NCBI RefSeq assembly: GCF_031877795.1
Contig: NC_133933.1
Location: 22,968,029-23,032,028 of the forward strand
Length of the DNA: 64,000 nucleotides
Origin: Strix aluco
Taxonomy: Eukaryota > Chordata > Aves > Strigiformes > Strigidae
Reading direction: 5' to 3'
Part shown: piece after piece, positions 13,157 through 23,339 of the stretch
Numbering within the stretch: position 1 is the stretch's first letter
Layout: each line of letters opens with the position of its first letter
Translations under genes and position numbers: made by a program
The notes under the pieces: model-generated
Seen by the model: only the letters and a program-made list of their open reading frames with translations
Told to the model about the DNA's origin: nothing
Database searches by the model: none

Positions 13157-13508
13157 TGTCCTGGTTTAGCCAGGATAGGGTTAAGTTTCCCCAGCAGTGG
13201 GGGGGGAGCTCTAGCCAGGTTATTCATATATCATGTGGACGTCACATCCTGGAGCCAAAGCGAGACGGGTCGATTAACACGTGTGTTATGCCATCGCGCT
13301 TCTCACTGCTGTATTGGTAGATATTTTGCTCTGTTCATTGTTATTACTGTTATTCTTATTGTTATTGTTGTTGTTTGTTGTGTTCCTGTTGCACTGTTCT
13401 ATTGAACCTCTCCTTATCTCAGCCCCGGGGCTTTGCGTTTCACTCCCTTTGAGGGGGAGGGGCAGCGGCCGCATGGTCTCAGACCCCGGCAGGGACTAAA
13501 CCACCACA
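13157..13508. mobile_element. Solo LTR of endogenous-retrovirus type, nested in the CR1
   Basis: The element begins TGTCCTGGTTTAGCC and ends AAACCACCACA, so it has TG...CA ends with imperfect terminal inverted repeats. It is flanked by the 5-bp direct repeat ATCAG (13152-13156 and 13509-13513). A 5-bp duplication fits ERVL-like families, with 4 bp and 6 bp being usual for other groups. No internal retroviral coding region follows, so this is a solo LTR left by recombination between two LTRs. It contains a TTATTG/TTGTTG-rich low-complexity run at about 13335-13380. It inserted after the CR1, because the CR1 resumes directly after the duplication. Orientation is not certain. Confidence 0.8.
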
Positions 13509-13518
13509 ATCAGTAACC

Positions 13519-14230
13519 ATGGTAACACCTGTGAAAGGTCAAGCTGGAATTAGGACCTCTAAATGCAAAAAGGTACTGGGGACATCAGTCCAGTTGAAGT
13601 GCATCTATACCAATGCACACAGCATGGGTAACAAACAGGAGGAGCTTGAAGCCATGATGAAACAGGAAAAATATCATGTTGTGGCTATTACAGAAACATG
13701 GTGGGATGTCTCCCATGACTGGAGTGCGCCTGTTGATGGCTACAAGCTCTTTAGGAGGGACAGACAAGGAAGCAGAGGTGGTGGGGTGGCGCTGTATGTT
13801 AGGGACTGTTACGATTGCTTTGAGTAAAAGTGTAGTGAAGACAGGGTGGAGTGTCTGTGTTAGAATCAGGGGGAAGGCCAACAGGGCTGATGTTGTAGTA
13901 GGAGTCTACTATAGGCCACCCACCCAGGACAGAGAGGTGGATGGAATATTCTGTAGGCACTTAGGAGAAATCTCATGATCACTTGACCTTGTTCTTGTGG
14001 AAGACTTTAACTTCCCAGACATCTGCTGCAAATACAACACAGCAGAGCGGGACCAGTCCCGGAGATTCCTGGAATGTGTGGAAGACAACTTCCTGACGCA
14101 ACTGGTCAGTGAACCGACCAGAGAAGGTGCCCTGCTGGATCTCCTCTTTGTGAACAGAGAAGGACTGGTGGATGATGTGGTGGTTCGAGGCTGACTAGGG
14201 CACAGTGATCATGAAATAATAGAGTTCTCT
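13519..14230 (+). pseudogene. CR1 ORF2 endonuclease domain, broken
   Basis: This is the remnant of the endonuclease that nicks the target DNA for CR1 insertion. The start reads in frame 1 (motifs CIYTNAHSMGNKQEE and AITETWWD) until a TAA at 13825-13827. The reading then shifts to frame 2 (VVVGVYYRPPTQDR), with a TGA near 13976. The block with DFNFPDIC and EGALLDLLFVNREGLVDDV follows, and a further TGA lies just before GHSDHEIIEF. The usual Gly before DFNFPD is Glu here. At least one frameshift and two in-frame stops make it non-functional. Confidence 0.85.
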
Positions 14231-14556
14231 ATTCTTAGGGAGGCCGGGAAAGGAGGCAGCTGAACTGACATCCTGGACTTCCAAAGGGCTGACTTTGACT
14301 TGTTTAGGCAACTGGTTGACAGAATCTCTTGGGAGATGGTCCTGAAGGGTATAGGTGTCCAGGAAGGCTGGACACTCTTTAAGAAGAAAGTCTTAATGGC
14401 TCAGGAACAGGCAGTCCCCAGGTGCTGTAAAGAAGCTGGCAGCAGAGAAGACCACCCTGGCTGAACAGGGAGCTTTGGCTGCAACTCAGGGAGAAAAGGA
14501 GAGTTTACAGCCTTTGGAAGAAGGGACTAGCCACTCACAGTGATTACAAAGATGCT

Positions 14557-16360
14557 GTGAGGCTATGCAGGGTGGAAATCAGGAGGTCTAAAGCCCAGCT
14601 GGAAATTAATCTGGCTTCAGCAGTCAAAGGTAACAAGAAATGTTTCTGTAAGTATGTCAACAGCAAAAGAAAGACCAGGGAGAGCCTCCATCCCCTGCTA
14701 GACACAGGAGGAAACATGGTAACAAGTGACAAGGAAAAGGCTGAGGTGCTTAATGCTTTCTTTGCCTCAGTCTTTAATAGCAAGACTAGTTGTATTGAGG
14801 GAATCCAGCCTTCTCAGCCAGAAGACAGAGGCTGGAACAACAACCCCCCACAATCCAGAAGGAGATTGTCACTGACCTACTGCATCATGTAGATATACAC
14901 AAGTCTATGGGACCAGACGGGATACACCCGAGGGTGCTGAAGGAGCTGGCTGGGGTGCTCGCCAAGCTGCTTTCCATCATTTACCAGCAGTCCTGGCTGA
15001 CCGGGGAGGTCCCGACAGATTGGAAACTGGCCAATGTGACGCCCATATATAAGAAGGGTCGGAAGGATGATCTGGGAAATTACAGGCCTGTCAGCTTGAT
15101 TTTGGTGCCCGGGAGGCTGATAGAGCAGCTCATCCTGAGTACCATCACACAACACATGCGGGACAACCAGATGATCAGGCCCAGTCAGCATGGGTTTATG
15201 AAAGGCAGGTCCTGCTTGACAAACCTGATCTCCTTCTACGACAGGGCGATGTACTTATTGGATGAGGGAAAGGCTGTGGATGTAGTTTACCTCAACTTCA
15301 GTAAGGCCTTTGACACCGTTTCCCACAGCATTCTCCTGGCAAAATTGGCTGCTCGTGGCTTGGATGCACACGCTTTGCTGGGTAAAAAACTGGCTGGATG
15401 GCCGGGCCCAAAGAGTTGTGGTGAACGGAGTTAAATCCAGTTGGCGGCCGGTCATGAGTGGTGTTTCCCAGGGCTTGGTTTTGGGGCCACTCCTGTTTAA
15501 CATCTTTATTGATGATCTGGATGAGGGGATCGAGTGCACCCTCAGTAAGTTTGCAGATGGCACCAAGTTGGGTGGGAGTGTTGATCTGCTCGAGGGTAGG
15601 GAGGCTCTGCAGAGGGATCTGGACAGGCTGGAGCGATGGGCTAAGGCCAACTGTAGGAATTTCAATAAGGCCAAATGCCGGGTGCTGCACTTTGGCCACA
15701 ACAACCCCCAGCAGCGCTACAGGCTTGGGGAGGAGTGGCTGGAGAGCTGCCAGTCAGAGAGGGACCTGGGGGTGTTGACTGACAGCCAGCTGAACATGAG
15801 CCAGCAGTGTACCCAGGCGGCCAAGAAGGCCAATGGCATCCTGACTTGTGTCAGAAATAGTGTGGCCAGCAGGGACAGGGAAGGGATCTTACCCCTGTAC
15901 TCGGCACTGATGAGGCCGCACCTCGATGACTGTGTTCAGTTTTGGGCCCCTCACTACAAAAAGGACATTGAATGACTCGAGCGTGTCCAGAGAAGGGCAA
16001 CGAAGCTGGTGCAGGGTCTGGAGCACATGTCGTATGAGGAGCGGCTGAGGGAACTGGGGTTGTTTAGTCTGGAGATGAGGAGGCTGAGGGGAGACCTCAT
16101 CACCTCTACAACTACCTGAAAGGAGGTTGCAGAGAGCTGGGGATGAGCCTCTTTAACCAAGTAATAAGTGATAGGACAAGAGGTAATGGCCTCAAGTTGC
16201 GCCAGGGAAGGTTCAGACTGGATATTAGGAAGTATTTCTTTACAGAACGGGTTGTTAGGCGTTGGAATGGGCTGCCCAGGGAGGTGGTGGAGTCCCCATC
16301 CATGGAGGTGTTTAAGAGTCGGGTCGACATAGCACTTAGGGTTATGGTGTAGTTGGGAAC
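14557..16360 (+). pseudogene. CR1 ORF2 reverse transcriptase and C-terminal tail, broken
   Basis: This is the reverse transcriptase of the LINE. An open block at 14907-15434 contains GPDGIHPRVLKEL, GNYRPVSL and motif A ([11 protein letters not shown], aspartate intact). A frameshift near 15385 moves the reading to the frame of 15310-15975, which holds [18 protein letters not shown] and motif C. Motif C reads FADG (15550-15561) in place of the usual FADD, so the second catalytic aspartate is lost. A TGA follows KKDIE at about 15973, and the C-terminal tail ([17 protein letters not shown], then [20 protein letters not shown]) is in yet other frames. Confidence 0.9.
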
Positions 16361-16430
16361 TGTTAATGTTGGGTTGATGGTTGGACAGGATGAGTCTTTT
16401 CCAACCTAGATGATTCTGTTATTCTGTAAT

Positions 16431-19400
16431 ATTCCCTATCTCTCTCCATGGTAGGCATTTCAGCTCAAACTCAGGAAGGCTTCAGGATATGTGTTCATCA
16501 ACTGGTTGAACAATTCAGCCTATGAAGATGATATATTTACCCTTCTGTCTTGAATACATTGATTTTAAATAAATAATACTGTTTGCACAATAATCTCTCA
16601 TCTTGCACAGCCAGCCTCGATACAGAGGTATTTCTGTGGCAGCTTTGCAGTTGACACTGGATGTCATCGAATCTAATGTGCAGCATATAAAGCAAGGAAA
16701 TAATATTTCCTAGACTGGCAAGCTGTATGTATTGTTTAATCAGCACCAACCTCATGTGGACCAATTTGTCTCTTGGGAAAGAGTTACGGATTGGCTGCCT
16801 CAAACCTTTGGAATCCCAGAAGCAGCATAAAATTTCCTCGAGGTGCTACAAGGCTTTTTCCCATGGTGGTTTAGGGAAGGAAGGCGGGGGAAGGAGCTTG
16901 GATTTAAGTCTTGCAGTACTTCACCCTTAGGGCGTGAAAGGGCTTCCCAGGGGCTCCTGAGGAGCAGGCTTCTGCCTTCCAAGTGCTGCCAGTGGCATGT
17001 GAACAGTGAGAGGCAGGAGCTCAGGCCAGGGAGCCTCTAGATGTCACTGCCATGCAGCAGAAATGGACCCTGGTGCCACAGCGGGCTGGGAACACGTGGC
17101 CCAGGCACAGCTGGAGGCACAGCTGGCAGCACAGCTGGCAGCAGGCACCAAGGGCAGCACTGGCCATCTTGGTGGAGGGCATTGGGAAACCTGCTCTGAA
17201 AAGGTTGGTGTGCTCTCAGTCTGCCTGGGCATGACACTCCACAGGGCTGACAAAGTGCAGCTATCGCAGGGTGGGACCAGGTGCAAGGAGCATAGCCAGG
17301 AATTGCAGGATAAGGTATTTTGAGTAAGGAATTGCCAGGTAATAGTAAAATGTTTCAGCTCCAGCCCTGCAGCAAAGAGGTCCTAAAGACAAGTGCTAAG
17401 GCTAAACACAATGATGCCAAATACAGCCGGTACCCCCCCCACCAGAGCAGTGGTCCCAGCATTTGCCTGTGCTCCTGCTGAGCTGCCTACAGACAGTGGG
17501 GGTCACTCTGATGGGCTTTCCACTTGCCTCCCTGTGTTTGGGGTACTGGGAGAAGGACAGGAACCTCTTTTGAGAAAGGGTCACTGTCTCACTGAAGGCA
17601 GCAGCAAGAGCTGAGTGTTCTCAGGCTTGCAGGCATCCCTCCAGGCTGCACATGGGCATGCCTGTCCCTTACTGTTGCACCCTTGCCCGAGAGATGCCTG
17701 TGACTGCAGTCTATGGTCAGAGCATTTGCTGCATCATTGCACAGTCATTCCCTGCCTCAAGAACTGCACTGTATTAAGAAAAAAAAAAAAAATCATTAGT
17801 GCATACCATGAAGTCCATGGGCCAGTGGGTTGCTCACAGCCAGGGACAAACCCAGCCTTCCCCCCTTCACCCATGCACGAGGTTATGGAATAATGTGCCT
17901 TTTTTTTTTTTTTTCTCTTGAAAAGTGTTTTAGTTATTCTGTATCTATTGCATGAGTTTCTCTGTGAGAAACTGAGGCACAGCCAAATGTGGAGAGGGAA
18001 GTTCAGTTACTCTGAAGTTGGTCATGGACACTCCCAGTCTCCCATACCACAACAGCAGGATGGGTTGACTGTGGGATGGGCATCAAAACCACAGCCTCTA
18101 AGGCTTCTGGGAAAGCCTTAATCCAGGCTGCATGCTCCGGGAACATCTGCAGGATCAGGCCCTGTAGGCAAGATGTGTGAGAGCTTCCTCCTCCATCCAT
18201 CCTGAGATGACTTGGGCACAGCCTCTGCCAGGTAGATGGCAGACATGGGACCTCTGGGTCTCGGGAGAAGGGTGGTTAACAGCAGGGCTTCAAGATCTAC
18301 ACCCAGAGATTATGCTTGCAGGGTCAGTTGTCACCACTTCTGCACCAAAGTCTTTCTAATGCTAATGGTTGTCACAGATCCTACCTAATTTCATCAACTC
18401 TTCATCCCACCTTCAGTGCTAGTCCAGCATCACTAATCTCATCTGCTTCAGCTTCTGCTTCTTCACACTGCCTGCTTCTTAACCTCTTGAGGGTTTTAGC
18501 ATCATGAAGATTTAAAAATAAAGCATTTGTTTGAGGTCCTCCTCTTCAATTTCTAATAGCAGATCCTCTTAGGGCCTTTCAGACTTGTGTCCCTGAGGTC
18601 TAGAAACTGATTTTCATCAAAAACATTAGAGATGATATTATCATAATTGCATGAATCTCAGAGCTTTCACAAATGCCAGAAACCCCGTGGGGATTGTACT
18701 AACGTTTCTGAGCTGGCAAACACAGATGAAGATGCACAGAAGATTTTAATATGGGCACCATCCCTATAAAGTTGACCTTCACAGCCTGACCAAAGATGAG
18801 ATGCAGAAGCTTTCCCTCTTTATCTAACACCCCACTGATCTGAGCTGCCTTTGTACTGAAAGTTGGCCCCTGTGTTTGTGAAATATATTAAGCTTCTTGC
18901 TGTTGGAAATAATAGTCGCTGCTGTATTATGGCCAAATCATTGTTTTTCTCCCTATTGACCCGATTTTTTTTTTCCGGCTACCAAACACCCTTGACTTTG
19001 CTTGTGGGATGGTTAATCAACAAGTCTGTCACAATGATGGATTCCTCCTGAATTGTTGCTTAATTAGCTTGGTTGGGAGTATAAATCAAGTGGAATACCA
19101 GTTCTTCCAACACTACAGACAGGCAGCCGTGCTCAGCTTGACAGCAGTGAGTTATTACTTTCTGCCCCAGTGCAGGATCAGCATGCAGGCGCCAGCCCAC
19201 AAACTCGAAGAGGCCGCAGGTTGGTCCCTGAGCCCGCCGGCATGCACAGACCACACACATCAGGGTGAAGGGTTGGCGTGATGGAGGCAAAGGTGGGCTC
19301 TGACTGGCAGCGTCTCCAGCAGCAACCGGCTGCCCGGGCTCTGGGCCGGGGCGTACATGCACCTCTCATGTGAGAAGAGCCGGCATCCCCAGCGTCTGTC

Positions 19401-22400
19401 CATGGGGAGACAGCTTCTGTATCGGGGATGTTTCTCCCCAGGGATGTCTGCTGTCTGCTGCTAGCTTTTTAATGAAGAAGCAACATTTTAGTCTGTGGCC
19501 TGACTAAGTTGTTAGAGACAAGGATCTTCATCTCATGACAAGCAGAATTGCCTTCCACAGAAAGCCAATTATGCATCATAACAAAAGGAAAAGTAATACA
19601 TTGTGTGCAAATTAAGATTTTTAAGACTGATCTTAATGCGCTGATCTTAACAGCTTGGTATTTTTATAGATGGGACTTGCATACAACAAGAATGTATTTA
19701 AGCCTGTTGATTTGAACTGAATTTCACAATTTTACCATGTGTGGCTTCTGCGTAGCTACAAAGAGCTTGTTCCCAGTAGGTCCAAGCCAGCTTGACCATC
19801 CCTGAACTGTGTGGTGGACATCATGCAGAAGTACTTCCAGATTTCTACTTAGACTTTTTGAATTCTCAGGATAAACTAAACAAGTATACTTCTCTGAAAC
19901 AGATCTACTAATACACCTTCTTAGCAAAGCATATTTATTTTTCCATGGCCACCTTTTTTTTTATTTATCTTCTCTCTTTGCCAACATTTTCAGAGAGCTT
20001 AATTAATGATTTCAGGTGGGATGTGTAAGTCACACTTTGGAGAAGGAATCGGTTGTTTAAAAATTACTGAAAAATATTAGAATTGTCTGATTTTACTGAT
20101 TTTCCTTTCCCCTTGTTTCCAGTGAAAGGGTGGGTTCAGTGGCCCCACTTGCATAAGACCTACCTACGTGAGTAATGCTCTCCAAGCTGCAGAACAAGAC
20201 ACTGCTGCAGACTGACCTCATGATAACAGGGTCCCTCCTTTACCTTGTGACATAGTTGTTGCTCCAGTGCGTAACGTCTCACTGCTGAATGAGTATATCT
20301 CTTGCTAGCGTGTGGACCCTCAATGGAAACTTGTGCAGAAGGTCTGGGTAAGGCACAGTGTGAATTATATTGCCATGGCAACCCTGAATTGCTTTCATCC
20401 ATCGACATTTGCATCCTTCATTTTTGGCATTTTCACAAATAGAACCTTCAGAGATTTTTTTTTCCCCAATAGTTGAGTAGAATAGATCACTAGATTTGCT
20501 TTTATCACCATGATAAAACAGTAGGAAAGCAGAGTTTGTGTGTGGGTTACAGAAAGGTTACAGTTATTTAGCAGATTCAAGTTTAACTTTTGAGCAGGAA
20601 TTATATCTGAATAAGCCTTATATTTTTAAAGACATCAGGACAAAGAAAGAGAATGCAGTTCAGATAAACTTGTCTCTTCCCAGACAGTCCTGATATAGAT
20701 GCTGGAAATCAGAAAAAACACTGAACAATCTGTTCTACATCTCTAATATGCCCCTTCATCGCAGCAGCAAATAAAATGGAATCCCTACAGCTGATTAACT
20801 CAAATATGCACAAGACTTTTTTTCTTTTTTTATTTTATTTATTTATTAATAAGAGGTTTTTAAAAATATCACAAAGCTTCTGGTGTTATTTATGAATTAT
20901 TACTAATTTCTTCAACCTTTTCCTGGCATTTAGAAATGGCACATAAGCAAATTAAGAAATAATTCAAATAAAACTGTGTCTTAAATTTTTTTGTTACCTA
21001 CATGATAGACACTCTTTCCACACAAAAGGCCTGATTCTATTGTTATATGCAGTGAAGTTAATGGAACTGTTCCTGACTTCTGTGCATTAACCAGGAGAAC
21101 CAGCCGTATTATTTACAGGAAGATGAGAGGAGATTACAGTCAGCACTTCCAGCTTGCCCAGACCATTAAGTACTACCGGCTTGCTCATGGATATCTCTCA
21201 TTATCTCCTCTTCTCTCTCCAAAGCAACTCCAGTTGGCCTGAAAAGGACTCTTCATCCCAATATCTGAGTACCATCAAGCATAATCAAAAGTCCATAGGA
21301 AATCTGGCTTCGCTCCTGCACAGTGGTTTTTCAAGAACCCCATGGATGGCTCTTGTGTGGGATGGCCTTGGGCTGTGTGGCCTACTGAGGAGCAGAAAAG
21401 CCACCTAAAACAGAGATAAAGAGACTCACACGGACAGCTGGAGGTCAGTCTTTAGAAATCACTAATGATATTTTTCCAACAGAATTTTTTCAACAAACAT
21501 CATGTGTGTTTTCCCACATGGCTCATGGATTGTTAGGCTCTAGTTTAAAGAGTTTCAGTCCTCTGAGGGGCCGTGCTATGACTACCCAGTCTCTGGCTGC
21601 AAGTGGCTGCTAAATTGTTCAAGCGAACTGCTTACGAACACCCTACAGGCAGAATTTCATCCAAAACTGGTAAGTGAAAATTATGATTAATTATATATTT
21701 GCAGAAGTTATGATCAGTTTATGAATGATTCATGAAAGGAAAAAAGAAGACTAAACAGACTATGAATATAATTTGCAAGCAGTAATTCAAGCAACTTTAT
21801 CCCCCAAAGTGAGGTCCTCCTAGTCTCATATTTACCTAACGATAGTCTGCAGTGCATGGGGTGGGTGCTGTGCTGTGAATAATCTGCTTCAACACATCAA
21901 CACATCAAAAAACAGCTGTGCTGTGACAAAAGGAAGGTGCATTGTCCAAAGGACTCTGAATGCAAAGGGCAGACTTTCAAACAAATAACTGTATGCAAAC
22001 AGAGCTCAGAGGGGTGAAGGCCTCACAGTGTTGAGTGATGAAACCCAGCTCCTGATGCAGATGGACTCACTGGATGCAATTAGGAGCCAAGATGGAGGAG
22101 CATCTGGGCATGACCACTGTCCTGGAGCCAAGGGTGAAAGACATGGAGCCGTCCCTGCCTTCGGTCTGAGTCTCCCTGGGAGAGTGTAATTTACACCCTG
22201 ATTATATATTTCCCTTTTCAACTTCTCACCAAAGCTGCCATCCAGTGTCAATTGCCTTAAGAAACAGGATGAGAGACACCAGAGATGCTGTTCATGTATT
22301 ATTTACTATTGTAATTCCTGTCTATAGGAAGGCTCATCTGGATGCAGTCCCAGGTTTTCAATGAAGGTCTTGCTTTTTGTTTTTTCACTCCATTTTTGAA

Positions 22401-23312
22401 CTGGGCTGATAACGAAAATGTGTGACTTTGCCCAAGGGTGCTCTGTGAGGTCCTGTGGTCAACCACAATACAAAGGCAGGAATGTGCTGGCTCTCCACTG
22501 CACATTTTCTCTAAGGATTGTGCTTCCTCCCTGTTTTCTCCTCAGTGCCAAATGTCTGGGACCAGCACTAACGCTTTACCATTGCAACTGGGAACAGCCG
22601 TGTCCCAGTGTGTTAGTAGAAGCACAATGGCCAACACAGTTTATGGATGTATAAACAGGACAAATTCTGCAGGAAAAAGTCCTTCATGAGGACCAAGTAG
22701 CAAAATTGGAAAGTCCAGGTAAACTTCAGGGCAAAAAAGCCCTGCTCCAGGCCTGCCATGGAGGGAGCAAACATCAGATGAAGCACAAAGCAGGAACTGT
22801 TGTTCAAAAATAAACTAAATCATACAATTCAGTTAAAAATGTGAAATCAGACTGACCAACAAATCTAAATGACCACTTATCCCCACCCTCTACTTGGCTT
22901 TACATCTGCTGCACCTATGTAAGATATACAGGAGTAACTGCATCCCTCAGAAGAAGACAAAAAAGACAAGTTCTGCTAGTTGATCTATTGAAAATGTATT
23001 ACCTCAGGTGGGACCAGGGGGCAAGTGGCTAACTGAGCCACTGGGGATCTGAGCAACTGGTAAGACTATCAGCAATTCCTCAGAAAAACAGCCCAAAGTC
23101 CAATTCCCTTTGCAGCCCCTCTCCAGCCTCCCTCATGCTGCAGCTTTCACTTTTCTCTCTCTCTCAAAACCCACCATAACCCCAGGGTGAGCTTTCTATA
23201 AGGTCCCCACTCATATTCACTGTGGCCACTGTAAGGGCACCCAACCCTTTCTTCTCAGTTTGTATAATATTAAGGAGATTTCTTACCAGACGCATTGAGC
23301 TCTGACATCTCT
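16431..23312. other. Flank downstream of the calpain gene
   Basis: This stretch follows the calpain stop codon in the direction of transcription, so its upper end should hold the 3' UTR. Reading the minus strand, I found no AATAAA between 23,312 and about 20,850. The first ones occur in the AT-rich run at about 20,826-20,848, so the cleavage site is undetermined. A12-15 and T15-type runs lie at about 17,780 and 17,900. No exon of a second gene was recognised. A short E-box minisatellite is listed separately. Confidence 0.5.
17103..17150. repeat. Short 12-bp tandem repeat with CAGCTG units
   Basis: About three and a half copies of a 12-bp unit (AGGCACAGCTGG and the variant CAGCACAGCTGG) run head to tail. 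Each full copy contains the E-box CAGCTG. The copies differ by one or two bases. The array is too short to say whether it is regulatory or just a microsatellite-like expansion. Confidence 0.7.
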
Positions 23313-23339
23313 TTAGGTGTACATGACAAGAGTCAGCCA
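23313..23339 (-). CDS. CAPN13: CAPN13 last coding exon (27 bp)
   Basis: The minus strand reads WLTLVMYT followed by TAA at 23313-23315. A strong acceptor (TTTTTCCAG) lies just upstream. A 27-bp terminal coding exon starting with Trp is typical of calpain genes. It closes the fifth EF-hand, which mediates dimerisation in the family. Confidence 0.85.
   Translation of the reverse strand, partial: WLTLVMYT

Larger units (their letters stand above)
13050..16430 (+). mobile_element. CR1 LINE, long but inactive copy
   Basis: This is a chicken-repeat-1 type non-LTR retrotransposon, recognised by its apurinic-type endonuclease (ITETWWD, DFNFPDIC, GHSDHEIIEF), its reverse transcriptase ([28 protein letters not shown]) and its 3' tail ending in ATTCTGTTATTCTGTAAT. 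It is nearly full length over ORF2 but split among three frames by several frameshifts and stops, so it cannot make an enzyme. A 352-bp LTR interrupts it at 13157-13508. The 5' edge is uncertain: the text just before the LTR reads on into the text after it, which is why the element is started near 13050. The 3' edge is firm. Confidence 0.9.

Noticed and set aside
12793..13320. 175-codon plus-strand frame
   Set aside because: It runs from anonymous sequence through the CR1 edge into the LTR, so it is a composite of unrelated sequences, not a gene.
13281..13474. Leucine/valine-rich and Asn-rich frames on both strands
   Set aside because: They are translations of the TTATTG/TTGTTG low-complexity run inside the LTR.
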